Shown: one piece after another, positions 40,255-48,291 of the stretch
Numbering within the stretch: position 1 is the first letter of the stretch
Layout: every line of letters starts with the position of its first letter
Assembly (NCBI GenBank): GCA_036268485.1
Contig: DATAUC010000077.1
Location: forward strand, 62,001-126,000
DNA length: 64,000 bases
DNA from: Bog-473 sp036268485
GTDB taxonomy: Bacteria; Actinomycetota; Acidimicrobiia; Acidimicrobiales; RAAP-2
Direction of reading: 5' to 3'
Notes under the pieces: model-generated
Databases searched by the model: none
What the model was told of the DNA's origin: nothing
The model's input: only the letters and a program-made list of their open reading frames with translations
Translations under genes and position numbers: made by a program

Positions 40255-41019
40255 ATGCGCATAGCCGTGGCCGGGGGGAGCGGCACGGTGGGGCGCTACG
40301 CCGTCCTGGCCGCCCGCGAGGCGGGCCACGAGGTGGTGCCCATGAGCCGCACCGGCGGCGTCGACGTGCGCACCGGTGCCGGTCTGGCCGACGCGCTGAG
40401 CGGCGTGGACGTCATCATTGATGCCGCCAACGCCCCCTCGCTGAATCGGGCCAAGGCCACCGCGTTCTTCACCGAGGTGGCCGGTCGCCTGCACGAAGTG
40501 GGCTCAGCTCAGGGCGTCTCCCGCATCGTCATCATGTCGATCGTGGGCTTGGAGCGGGTACCCGGGTATGGCTATTACGAAGCCAAACTGGCGCAGGAGG
40601 CGGCCGCTCTGGCCGGCCCGCTCCCGGTCAGCATCCTGCGGGCGACCCAGTTCCATGAATTCCCCGGGCAGATTCTCTCCCGCATGTCGCTGGGACCGCT
40701 GGCGCTGATGCCCATAATGAAGGTGCAATCCATCGCCGCCCGCGAGGCGGGAAGGGCGTTACTGGAGGTGGCCGTCAACCCGCCGCCCGGCACCACCAGC
40801 GAGATCGCTGGGCCCGGACCATCGGATCTGGTGACGTTGGCCCGGGCCATGGTCAAGGCGCGCGGCACCCGTACGGTCGTGCTCCCGGTGCCGGTCCCGG
40901 GTCCGGGAGGAAAGGCCATGCGAGCCGAAGCGCTGCTGCCCACGACCGGTGTTCGGCTGGCCGGACCGACGTTCGCCGAGTGGCTGGCCGGCCCTGACGC
41001 CGCCCCACTGCTCCACTGA
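40255..41019 (+). CDS. NmrA-like NAD(P)-binding oxidoreductase
   Basis: A 254-residue atypical SDR: MRIAVAGGSGTVGRYAVLAAREAGHEVVPMSR at the N-terminus is the GxxGxxG nucleotide-binding motif; GVSRIVIMSIVGLERVPGYGYYEAKLAQE holds a YxxxK-like pair. The rest matches NAD(P)H-binding/NmrA-type epimerase relatives. Substrate not predictable. It follows the cyclase gene by 31 bp on the same strand. Confidence 0.85.
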   Translation: MRIAVAGGSGTVGRYAVLAAREAGHEVVPMSRTGGVDVRTGAGLADALSGVDVIIDAANAPSLNRAKATAFFTEVAGRLHEVGSAQGVSRIVIMSIVGLERVPGYGYYEAKLAQEAAALAGPLPVSILRATQFHEFPGQILSRMSLGPLALMPIMKVQSIAAREAGRALLEVAVNPPPGTTSEIAGPGPSDLVTLARAMVKARGTRTVVLPVPVPGPGGKAMRAEALLPTTGVRLAGPTFAEWLAGPDAAPLLH

Positions 41020-41071
41020 GGACATCGGGACCGCCAGGGCGTAGGGTGGACGTAAGGGCGATCGGAGGATC

Positions 41072-41299
41072 ATGATCACAGCCCAGTCGTCGCAGGTCGG
41101 ACTACAGCTCGACGAGGACCACGCGCCGGAAACAAATGGCCGGATGTCGGTCTGTCGACGTTGCGGGGGTCGGACCGACGGGCCAGCGGGTCTGCATCAC
41201 ATCACGCATCACGAGCATGTGGCGCGCTCGAGCAATTGGTTGGTGGCCCAGACACGGCTACGGGACATAGAACGAGCGCGGGTGTCGCGCCTGCACTGA
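41072..41299 (+). CDS. Small Cys/His-containing protein, putative
   Basis: A 75-residue frame preceded by GGAGG three bases before the ATG, which is close. The sequence has VCRRCGGRTDG and HHITHHEHV, a Cys2/His-rich pattern that could bind a metal. No homology is recalled; it may be a real small protein or chance. Confidence 0.35.
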   Translation: MITAQSSQVGLQLDEDHAPETNGRMSVCRRCGGRTDGPAGLHHITHHEHVARSSNWLVAQTRLRDIERARVSRLH

Positions 41300-41325
41300 T
41301 GCTCGTGCTGCTGATTCTTGGCTGC

Positions 41326-42222
41326 TCAGTGCTTGGGGAGCAGGGGGTAGAAGGCCGCGGCGATACGAGCGTGTCCGGCATCGTTGGGATGCGGGTTGCT
41401 GGTGCACGCTTCAGTCAGCTGGCAGATGGTGGCCAGATTTTCGGGTTCGGGCTTGCCGTTGACGACCACGGTCTGCGTGTCGCCTGACCCGTAGGCGGCA
41501 AACACATTGGCCATCTTCGCCCCGGCGGCGTGGAAGGCGTGCGAGAGGGTCTTGTTCAGGTTGGTGAACAGCGAGAGCGATTGCGTGGCGAAGTCCGGAG
41601 CACCGATCGTGTCGTAGGACAGGAGGGGGTCGTAGTAGTTCATGCCGACGATCCGCGCTCCGGGGTACTCGCGCTTGAGCTCGCTCAGGATGACGGGTAG
41701 GGAAGCTGCCACCTGGGCCAACCCGGCCGAGACACACGACGTGTCGATGGACTTGGGCAGAAAGCACCCATAAATGTCGTTGAATCCGATGTCGACCGTG
41801 ATGAGGGCCACCCGGTTGGGATGATTGAGCAGGAAGGTCTGGGCCGAGTTCATCTGCGGTTCACCCGAGGTCTCACACGGATTGGGCCCGTTGATCATGC
41901 TGAAGGAGGTGGCCCCGCCGCAGGCGTACGACACCAGCTTGAGGCCCGGCAGCTTGGCCCGCTCGCGCCGGTAGACCAGGCCGACGTAGGAGTCGGGCGG
42001 TGGTGTGTTGTAGCCGTTGGTGGTGCTGGCAGAGGCGCCGGCGGCGATGGAATCACCCAGGGCCAGGTAATAGCGGGTGACCGTGTTGGTGTGTTGGGTG
42101 TCGTTCGCCACCTGTGCGCTGGCGGTGTGCGACGACATGGTGACGAGGAGGGCGACCAGCGCCACCATCGGGCCGAACCGGAGGAAAGGATGGTGGAGGG
42201 AGGCCGAATGCTCGCGTCGCAC
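41326..42222 (-). CDS. Secreted SGNH/GDSL hydrolase
   Basis: The 298-residue protein starts (GTG 42222) with a Sec-type signal: basic region VRREHSASLHHPFLRFG, hydrophobic core MVALVALLVTMSS and a likely cut after ASAQ. The mature part has the serine block YYLALGDSIAAGAS, YACGGATS, the oxyanion Asn in IGFNDIYG, and the catalytic Asp/His in NPHPNDAGHARIA. It should be an exported esterase or lipase. ATG 42168 is an alternative start that would still leave a hydrophobic leader. It is divergent from the YhhN-like gene with a 45-bp gap. Confidence 0.88.
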   Translation of the reverse strand: MRREHSASLHHPFLRFGPMVALVALLVTMSSHTASAQVANDTQHTNTVTRYYLALGDSIAAGASASTTNGYNTPPPDSYVGLVYRRERAKLPGLKLVSYACGGATSFSMINGPNPCETSGEPQMNSAQTFLLNHPNRVALITVDIGFNDIYGCFLPKSIDTSCVSAGLAQVAASLPVILSELKREYPGARIVGMNYYDPLLSYDTIGAPDFATQSLSLFTNLNKTLSHAFHAAGAKMANVFAAYGSGDTQTVVVNGKPEPENLATICQLTEACTSNPHPNDAGHARIAAAFYPLLPKH

Positions 42223-42267
42223 GGCTGGGATTTTAGTGCGAGCAACGCCCCGTTTAGAATCGGGCCC

Positions 42268-42852
42268 GTGTCGCGCCCGAGCAGCGCTCTCTATGTCGCG
42301 CTGGCGTCCGTCGACGCCACCCTGGCGGCTACCGGTCGCCGGCGCATGCGGCGGTTCACCAAGCCGATCCTGATGCCGGCGCTCATGGTCGGCCGGGACC
42401 GTTCCACGCAGCGTGCCCTGGCCTTCAGCGGTGCGGGCGACGTGGCCCTGCTCGGATCGTCCGATGTGGCGTTCAAGGTGGGGCTCGGCAGCTTCCTGGT
42501 CGGGCATCTGGCCTGGGTGGTCGCACTGCGGCAGCGTTCGACCGGAACACTCAAGAAGCGTCCCCTGCTGGCGCTGCCCTACGTGGCGGCTTGGGTCGGT
42601 CTCAACGCGTTCTTGTGGCCCCGCACCGGCCGCGATCGTGTGCCCGTGGTGCTCTACAGCGCCACGCTGCTGGCCACTGCGTTGGCCGCGCTGGACACGG
42701 GGGACCGGGCCGCCACCGCCGGCGGAGCATTGTTCCTGGTCTCTGACTCATTGCTGGCCCTGGAGCGCTTCGCCGACGTCCATCTCCCGCTCCACGAGGG
42801 CCTGGTCATGGCGACCTATACCTCAGCCCAGGCTCTGCTGGCCCAGGGCTGA
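42268..42852 (+). CDS. YhhN/TMEM86-family membrane protein (lysoplasmalogenase-like)
   Basis: A 194-residue protein with about seven to eight hydrophobic segments. The family pattern is seen in RRFTKPILMPALM, LAFSGAGDVALLG, FLVGHLAWVVAL, GGALFLVSDSLLALERF and LVMATYTSAQALLAQG. Members include lysoplasmalogenase, which hydrolyses the vinyl ether of lysoplasmalogens; bacterial roles are little known. Start GTG 42268 gives a family-like length. Confidence 0.85.
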   Translation: MSRPSSALYVALASVDATLAATGRRRMRRFTKPILMPALMVGRDRSTQRALAFSGAGDVALLGSSDVAFKVGLGSFLVGHLAWVVALRQRSTGTLKKRPLLALPYVAAWVGLNAFLWPRTGRDRVPVVLYSATLLATALAALDTGDRAATAGGALFLVSDSLLALERFADVHLPLHEGLVMATYTSAQALLAQG

Positions 42853-42872
42853 CCATCAACCACCTGATGACC

Positions 42873-44027
42873 TCAGACGCCGAGGCCGCGACCGATGATC
42901 TCCTTCATGATTTCGGTCGTCCCGCCGTAAATGGTCATGATCCGGACATCCCGGTACAGGCGGGCGATCGGGTACTCCTCCATGTAGCCGTAACCACCGT
43001 GGAGCTGCAAGCAGGTGTCCACCACCCGCTTGCACAATTCGGTGGTCCACCACTTCGCCTCGGCCGCCGTCTCCGCTGAGAGCTCGCCGCAGTTGAGCGC
43101 TTCGATCTGCCGGTCCACGAAGACTCGGGCGATGTCGATCTCCGTCTTCATTTCGGCCAGCGTGAAGCGGTTGTATTGGAACGAGCCGATGGGCTGCCCG
43201 AAGGCATGGCGCTCCTTGGCGTAGGAGAGACCCAGTTCGAAGGCGGCTTCGGCCTGCGCCACCGCCCCCACGGCGATGGTGAGCCGTTCCCGGGGCAGCT
43301 TGGTCACCAGGTGGGCGAAGCCCTCGCCTGCGCCACCCAAAAGGTTGGCCGCCGGTACCCGCATATCGTTGAAGAACAATTCGCCGGTGTCGGCGGAGTG
43401 CTGGCCGATCTTGTCGAGGTTCCGCCCCCGCTCGAAGCCCGGAGTATCAGCCTCCACCACGATCAGGCTCATGCCGCGGTGGCGCTGGGTGGGGTCGGTC
43501 TTGCACGCCACGATGACAAGGTCGGCATTGAAGGCACTGCTGATGAAGGTCTTGGAGCCGTTGATGACGTACTGATCCCCGTCGAGCACCGCCGTGGTCC
43601 GCATGGCGGCCAGATCGGATCCCATCGTGGGTTCCGTCATGGCTACCGCCGTCATCAGGCTGCCGTCGCAGATGCCGGGAAGCCAGCGCGCCTTCTGCTC
43701 GTCGTTGGTGGCGCTCAAGAAATAGGGGAGGCACACGTCGTTGTGGAGGGTCATTCCGATGACCTCGGTGGAGACGCCCAGCCGCGCCGCCTCCTCATTG
43801 ACGATGGCGTTGTAGCGGAAGTCGGTCATCCCGCTGCCGTAGGGCTCCGGCGCGTCGAAGGCCAGGAAGCCGGCGTGCCCCGCTTCCCTGAACAGCCCCT
43901 TATCTACGATGCCGGCCCGCTCCCATTCCTCCCGGTAGGGGACCACATGGCGCTCCAGGAACGTCCGAAAGCCCTGGCGGAAGAGGTCGTGGGTCTCGTC
44001 GAACCCCAATCGGGAAGCTGCAGGCAT
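42873..44027 (-). CDS. Acyl-CoA dehydrogenase
   Basis: A full-length 384-residue acyl-CoA dehydrogenase: N-terminal helices (FRTFLERHVVPYREEWERAG), VAMTEPTMGSDLAAMRTTAV and GSKTFISSAFNADLVIVACKT of the beta domain, RLTIAVGAVAQAEAAFELGLSYAKERHAFGQPIGSFQ, and the C-terminal QLHGGYGYMEEYPIARLYRDVRIMTIYGGTTEIMKEIIGR. FAD-dependent alpha,beta-dehydrogenation of an acyl-CoA is expected; the chain-length class resembles long-chain or branched enzymes. Start ATG 44027 with AAAGGG upstream; a strong inverted repeat lies 17-35 bp before it. Confidence 0.92.
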   Translation of the reverse strand: MPAASRLGFDETHDLFRQGFRTFLERHVVPYREEWERAGIVDKGLFREAGHAGFLAFDAPEPYGSGMTDFRYNAIVNEEAARLGVSTEVIGMTLHNDVCLPYFLSATNDEQKARWLPGICDGSLMTAVAMTEPTMGSDLAAMRTTAVLDGDQYVINGSKTFISSAFNADLVIVACKTDPTQRHRGMSLIVVEADTPGFERGRNLDKIGQHSADTGELFFNDMRVPAANLLGGAGEGFAHLVTKLPRERLTIAVGAVAQAEAAFELGLSYAKERHAFGQPIGSFQYNRFTLAEMKTEIDIARVFVDRQIEALNCGELSAETAAEAKWWTTELCKRVVDTCLQLHGGYGYMEEYPIARLYRDVRIMTIYGGTTEIMKEIIGRGLGV

Positions 44028-44043
44028 CGATCCCTTTCCATGG

Positions 44044-44062
44044 CCGGCCGGAATCCGGCCGG
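44044..44062. repeat. GC-rich inverted repeat in acyl-CoA dehydrogenase leader
   Basis: CCGGCCGG-AAT-CCGGCCGG, perfect 8-bp arms, 17 bp before the acyl-CoA dehydrogenase start. As RNA it would fold into a very stable hairpin near the ribosome site; as DNA it may be an operator. Confidence 0.55.
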
Positions 44063-44161
44063 GCCCGTCTCGTTGGGGAGAGTCTCCATCAGATCCCCGG
44101 ACCGCCCGCCCATCACGCCGGAATTACGGGCGAAACCCCTTGACCTTCGGCCGGGCACATT

Positions 44162-44185
44162 GGTACATTAGTGAACTAATGAACC
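44162..44185. promoter_or_regulatory. GntR (YtrA-type) operator upstream of gntR-ABC operon
   Basis: A 24-bp near-perfect palindrome whose core, 44166-44181, is CATTAGTGAACTAATG. The outer arms GGTA/AACC leave one mismatched pair. It is 18 bp upstream of the gntR start, inside an AT-rich patch in GC-rich DNA. YtrA-family repressors commonly bind such inverted repeats at their own promoter. Confidence 0.7.
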
Positions 44186-44203
44186 ATCGAACCGGACAGG
44201 GTC

Positions 44204-44599
44204 ATGCGAAACGAGACAACCGTGCTCGATGACGGGACGCCGCTCTTCCTCCAGATCGGGGCGCAGCTGGCGGACGACATCGCCGACGGCACCCTGGCGG
44301 AAGGAGATCGGGTGCCCTCATCGAACGAATTTGCCGCCTTCTACCGGATCAACCCGGCTACGGCGGCCAAAGGCATCAATGTGCTGATCGACGACGGCCT
44401 GCTCGAAAAGCGCCGTGGCATCGGCATGTTCGTGGCGTCGGGGGCGCGGGAACGCCTCCTGGCCGAACGGCGCCAGCGCTTCGCTCAGCAGTACATCGAG
44501 CCGATGCTGGCTGAGGCCAAGCGGCTCGATATGGATGTGGAACTCCTGGTGTCTCTCCTGCACGACACCAGCAAACGAAATGGAGACGGAGACCGATGA
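44204..44599 (+). CDS. GntR family regulator, YtrA-like
   Basis: A 131-residue protein with an N-terminal winged helix (DGTPLFLQIGAQLADDIADGTLAEGDRVPSSNEFAAFYRINPATAAKGINVLIDDGLLEKRRGIGMFV) and a short C-terminal helical part of about 50 residues. That size is typical of the YtrA subfamily, which lacks a large ligand domain and controls adjacent ABC transporter genes. Its stop overlaps the ATP-binding-protein start (ATGA). A near-perfect palindrome at 44162-44185 is the probable self-binding site. Confidence 0.9.
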   Translation: MRNETTVLDDGTPLFLQIGAQLADDIADGTLAEGDRVPSSNEFAAFYRINPATAAKGINVLIDDGLLEKRRGIGMFVASGARERLLAERRQRFAQQYIEPMLAEAKRLDMDVELLVSLLHDTSKRNGDGDR

Positions 44600-45483
44600 C
44601 CCCCACCATCAGCGTCACCCAGCTGGGTCGGACCTACAAGGATCACGCCGCCCTCGCCGATGTCACCCTCGACATCGCGCCCAATGCCATCACCGGCCTC
44701 CTGGGACGCAACGGCGCCGGCAAGAGCACGCTCATGCGCATCATTGCCGCGCAGGAATTCGCATCCAGCGGCACCGTGCGGGTGCTGGGCGAGGATCCGA
44801 TGGAGAACGATCGCATCCTGCGCCGGATCACCTTCGTGCGGGAGGACCAGATCTTCCCCGACTTCAAGGTGCGCCATGTCATTCGTGCCGCATCGTGGTT
44901 CCATCCCAACTGGAGCGAGGAGCTGGCGCAGACCCTGTTGGCTGATTTCGAGTTGCCCCCCAACCGGCCCATGAAGAAGCTTTCCCGAGGCATGCGTTCG
45001 GCCGTCGGCATTGTGATCGGTCTGGCGGCCCGAGCCGAGGTGACGTTGCTGGACGAGCCTTACGCCGGCTTGGACGCCGTGGCTCGTCAGATCTTCTATG
45101 ACCGGTTGCTGGCCGACTATGTCGAGCACCCCCGCACGGTGCTCCTCTCCACCCATCTCATTGACGAGGTGGCCGACCTTCTCGAGCACGTGGTGATGAT
45201 CGATCACGGGCGCATCCTCATTGATGCGCCGGCTGACACCGTGCGGGGCCAAGCCGCCACCATCGGCGGACCGGCCGACGCGGTCGAGCGCTTTGTGGCC
45301 GGACGGCCGATCCTGCATCGCCGCACCATGGCGTCGGTGTCGTCGGTCGTGGTCGGCGGGGGATTGCTCGACCAGGACTATCGACAGGCCAGGGATCTGC
45401 ACTTGACGGTCCAGCCCCTCTCACTGCAGGAACTCATCGTGCACACATCGGAGACGACAACGGAAGCGAGGAAGAGCGCGTGA
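44596..45483 (+). CDS. ABC transporter ATP-binding protein
   Basis: A 295-residue ATPase: Walker A GRNGAGKST at residues 37-45, signature region KKLSRGMRSAVGIVIGLA, Walker B EVTLLDEPYAGLD, and the switch His in LLSTHLIDEVADLLEH. The signature reads LSRGM rather than LSGGQ, as in several YtrB-like exporters. The C-terminal 80 residues form an extra domain. Coupled with the regulator before and the membrane protein after (GTGA overlap). Confidence 0.9.
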   Translation: MTPTISVTQLGRTYKDHAALADVTLDIAPNAITGLLGRNGAGKSTLMRIIAAQEFASSGTVRVLGEDPMENDRILRRITFVREDQIFPDFKVRHVIRAASWFHPNWSEELAQTLLADFELPPNRPMKKLSRGMRSAVGIVIGLAARAEVTLLDEPYAGLDAVARQIFYDRLLADYVEHPRTVLLSTHLIDEVADLLEHVVMIDHGRILIDAPADTVRGQAATIGGPADAVERFVAGRPILHRRTMASVSSVVVGGGLLDQDYRQARDLHLTVQPLSLQELIVHTSETTTEARKSA

Positions 45484-46169
45484 ACACATATCTCAAGGTG
45501 GCCAGGTACCACCTGGTGAATCGGGTCCAGTACACCCTCCTTCCCTTGGGTTGGCTGGCCTTCGCCTTCGCTGTCTGCGTGGTGATCTTCACGATCGTCG
45601 ATCCCTCGACCAAGAACGGCCACGTCGGAGCCCTGGCGTCCATCTTCTTCATCTTTCTGGCCCTGGGTGTGCAGAGCGTGGTGCAGCTGCTGCCCTTTGG
45701 CTTTGCCCTCGGGCTGAGCCGCCGCACCTACTACCTCGGCACGGTTCTGTTGGTCACCGGGCTGTCTGTCACCTACGGGCTGCTGATCACGATCATGCAG
45801 GAGATCGAACGAGCAACCGGAGGATGGGGCGGCCACCTGTCGTTCTTCCGGGTGCCCTACATTCTCAACGGAGCGTGGTACCTGACCTGGCTCACGGCGT
45901 TCATGGGGCTGCTCTTCTTCTTCCTGCTCGGCATGTGGTGCGGGCTGATCTATCGCCGCTGGAATCTCATCGGCGTCTTCGGATTCGCCGCCACGGTGAT
46001 CACGGTGGCGCTGGCCGGGGCACTCTCCATCACGTGGACCCACACATGGTCGGGGTTCGACCACTTCTTCCGGGCGTTGAGTGCTACTGGATTGACCGGC
46101 ATGATCGCCGCGTTGGCCCTGGTCCTGCTCACCGGGGGTGCCGGCACCATGCGGCGGGTCACCGTCTGA
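45480..46169 (+). CDS. ABC transporter membrane protein (YtrA-operon type)
   Basis: A 229-residue protein with six hydrophobic segments (about 20-42, 55-80, 85-110, 127-150, 160-180, 200-220). It starts with MNTYLKVARYHLVNRVQ, has FGFALGLSRRTYYLGTVLLVTG in the middle, and matches no single well-known permease family. By position it is the membrane partner of the ATPase just upstream (GTGA overlap at 45480-45483). Substrate unknown; YtrA-controlled systems often respond to cell-wall antibiotics. Confidence 0.8.
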   Translation: MNTYLKVARYHLVNRVQYTLLPLGWLAFAFAVCVVIFTIVDPSTKNGHVGALASIFFIFLALGVQSVVQLLPFGFALGLSRRTYYLGTVLLVTGLSVTYGLLITIMQEIERATGGWGGHLSFFRVPYILNGAWYLTWLTAFMGLLFFFLLGMWCGLIYRRWNLIGVFGFAATVITVALAGALSITWTHTWSGFDHFFRALSATGLTGMIAALALVLLTGGAGTMRRVTV

Positions 46170-46198
46170 ATTGAAGGGAGCGGCCACCCGGAGCGAGG

Positions 46199-46729
46199 AT
46201 GGATGAGAGGAGGCGGTCCCTCGTGCCATCTGTGCTTCGACACATCGATCCGACCCGGCCGCCCAGCCGTTTCGCCCGAGCGTTCGCCGGCCTGGCGGCC
46301 ACCCGGGTGGCTCGGTTCGTCTCCCGACACGTCAGCTGGAAGCTCGACCCGTTCCTCCTGCGCGTCTCGGGCGGGCGTCTGGCCTCGACGCTCATTTTTC
46401 CGGCCGCGCTGCTCCAGACCAAAGGGGCACGCAGCGGCCGGCCCAGGCGCAACGCCATCATCTACTTTCACGACGGCCAGGACGTCGTGGTGGTGGCGTC
46501 GAATGCGGGCATCGCCCGGCACCCGTCCTGGTTTCACAACCTGCGGGCTCATCCCCAGGTGACATTCGGGGGCATTGCGATGGTGGCGACCGTCGTAGCG
46601 GACGAGGCCGAGCGTCAACGGCTCTGGGTGCTGGCCGACCGGGTCTTTCCGGCCTACGCCAATTATCGCCGGGACGCCGCCCGATGGAATCGGACCATTC
46701 CGATTGTGAAGCTCACCCCGCCGAGATAG
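46199..46729 (+). CDS. DDN-like nitroreductase/deazaflavin-dependent oxidoreductase
   Basis: A 176-residue protein of the F420-binding DDN family (DUF385): LLQTKGARSGRPRRNAIIYFHDGQDVVVVASNAGIARHPSWFHNLRAHPQVTF is the typical core. It should use F420H2 to reduce quinones or nitro compounds. The N-terminal 60 residues are basic and may bind membranes. ATG 46199 with GGAGCGAGG before it. The end overlaps the convergent hydrolase by 17 bp. Confidence 0.85.
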   Translation: MDERRRSLVPSVLRHIDPTRPPSRFARAFAGLAATRVARFVSRHVSWKLDPFLLRVSGGRLASTLIFPAALLQTKGARSGRPRRNAIIYFHDGQDVVVVASNAGIARHPSWFHNLRAHPQVTFGGIAMVATVVADEAERQRLWVLADRVFPAYANYRRDAARWNRTIPIVKLTPPR

Positions 46730-47504
46730 GGACGCTCTGCCAGAATTCCTTGACCAGCCGGTTGGCCGGGGAGTCGAGGCTGGTGATGAAGTTGTGGCCG
46801 GCCCCCGGAATGATTTCGAGTCGGGCCCCTGGGATCAGCGATGCCAACTCCACGCCGCGCTCCACAGGGACGGTCTTGTCCTGATCCCCGTGGATGACCA
46901 GGGTGGGGCAGCTGATGGCGTGCACGCGATCCTTGGAGCTGTAGGCCCCAATGGCTTGTGACTGTCCGATGAGACCTCGTGCCCGCACGTTGCTGGCCAG
47001 CAGGATGGCCTTGTCCGCCTCAATCGCTTCCTTGGGCACATCGGCGCCGTAGCCGCGATTGCCGCCGAGCTTGAGGAGGATCCGCGGCGGGATGAAGCGA
47101 AGGATCTTGCTGACGAACGACGCCGCACCGGCCGGCCTGTCGGGTGCAGCGGTGCACCCGAGAACCAGGGAGGCCACCCGTTCGGGGTGTTGCAATGCCA
47201 TCTCCTGCACGATGCCCCCACCCATGGACGCTCCGTATACGTGGGCGCGTTCGACACCGGCGGCATCCATGACGGCGAAGGCGTCCGCCGCCATCTGGGC
47301 GATCGAATAGGGGTCCTTGGGGGTATCGCTCTTGCCCACGCCGCGGTTGTCAAAGCGGATGACCCGGTACTGGTCGGTCATGGCCGGCCACACCCGATGC
47401 CACATATCGGAGGGGTAGGCGAAGCCCATCACCAAGAGGACGGGTTCGCCGGCTCCCTCCGCGTCCCACCACAAGCGAACTCCATCATGTTCGACGTAGG
47501 CCAC
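46713..47504 (-). CDS. Alpha/beta hydrolase
   Basis: A 263-residue alpha/beta-hydrolase: VLLVMGFAYPSDMW with the oxyanion region, FDNRGVGKSD, the nucleophile elbow GASMGGG, HGDQDKTVPVERG with the acid, and GAGHNFI with the His. Esterase, lactonase or haloalkane-type activity cannot be told apart. GTG 47504 is favoured because CGGAG lies six bases upstream; ATG 47540 sits directly on a GGAG. A TetR-type palindrome lies in the divergent gap. Confidence 0.85.
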   Translation of the reverse strand: MAYVEHDGVRLWWDAEGAGEPVLLVMGFAYPSDMWHRVWPAMTDQYRVIRFDNRGVGKSDTPKDPYSIAQMAADAFAVMDAAGVERAHVYGASMGGGIVQEMALQHPERVASLVLGCTAAPDRPAGAASFVSKILRFIPPRILLKLGGNRGYGADVPKEAIEADKAILLASNVRARGLIGQSQAIGAYSSKDRVHAISCPTLVIHGDQDKTVPVERGVELASLIPGARLEIIPGAGHNFITSLDSPANRLVKEFWQSVPISAG

Positions 47505-47571
47505 AACCGCTCCGTTCCCTGCGTGAGTTCCTGGGGCCATCTCCGGTGCGGATGGCGTCAGGGGTTAAAAA

Positions 47572-47589
47572 CTACCAACTAGTTGATAG
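47572..47589. promoter_or_regulatory. TetR-type operator between hydrolase and tetR genes
   Basis: CTACCAACTAGTTGATAG: 9-bp arms with one mismatched pair and a perfect CAACTAGTTG core. It lies in the 136-bp divergent gap, 52 bp before the TetR start, and probably controls both directions. Confidence 0.7.
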
Positions 47590-47640
47590 GTTTGCTAGCG
47601 TGACGGCGGTAGGCCTCGTCAAGAACTGGACGCGTTGCGC

Positions 47641-48234
47641 ATGAAACCCGCTGTTCGTAAGCCCTATGCCGTCGGGATCAAGCGCCGCGAGGAAATTCTC
47701 GAAGCCGCCCTCGAAATCTTCAGTGTGCAGGGCTACCGGGGCGCCGCGTTGGCCGATATCGCGGCCAGAGTCGGGCTGACGCTGGCCGGGGTGCTGCATT
47801 ACTTCTCCTCGAAGGAGGAAATTCTGGCCACGGTGCTCCAACGCCGTGATGAGGGACTGACGCCCTGGTTCGTGGACACCTGGGCGGAGACGGGAAGCTT
47901 CTCCTCGGCGGTACACGAGCTCATGGTCCACAGCATGCAGTCGCCCCATGTGCTGCGGTTGTTCGTCACCATGTCGGCCGAGTCCACTGATCCATCCCAC
48001 CCTTCGCACGAGTACTTTCAGCAGCGCTACCGGTCGAGCCGTGAGCACTTCGGCGAAGTGCTCCGCCAGGCCAAGGAACTCGGACAGGTCCAACCGGCCG
48101 TGAGCGGCCCGGTCCTCATGGCGGTGCTGGATGGCCTGCAGCTGCAATGGCTGCTCGATCCCACCTTCGACCTGCTGGGCGAGCTTGACGGCTACCTGCA
48201 GACCATCGCCGTCAACCCGGGGCCGCTCTCATGA
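47641..48234 (+). CDS. TetR family transcriptional regulator
   Basis: A 197-residue regulator: IKRREEILEAALEIFSVQGYRGAALADIAARVGLTLAGVLHYFSSKEEILATVLQRRDE is the TetR DNA-binding domain (residues 14-70), followed by a C-terminal domain with VRLFVTMSAESTDPSHPSHEYFQQRYR, a pattern common in regulators beside beta-glucosidases and other sugar genes. ATG 47641 is used; TTG 47635 is possible. It is divergent from the hydrolase and 57 bp before the GH1 gene on the same strand, so it may control both. Confidence 0.88.
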   Translation: MKPAVRKPYAVGIKRREEILEAALEIFSVQGYRGAALADIAARVGLTLAGVLHYFSSKEEILATVLQRRDEGLTPWFVDTWAETGSFSSAVHELMVHSMQSPHVLRLFVTMSAESTDPSHPSHEYFQQRYRSSREHFGEVLRQAKELGQVQPAVSGPVLMAVLDGLQLQWLLDPTFDLLGELDGYLQTIAVNPGPLS

Positions 48235-48291
48235 GCACGCTCGACACCAGCTCCACGGCCGATCGGCTCACACGACGAGGAGCGACACAGC

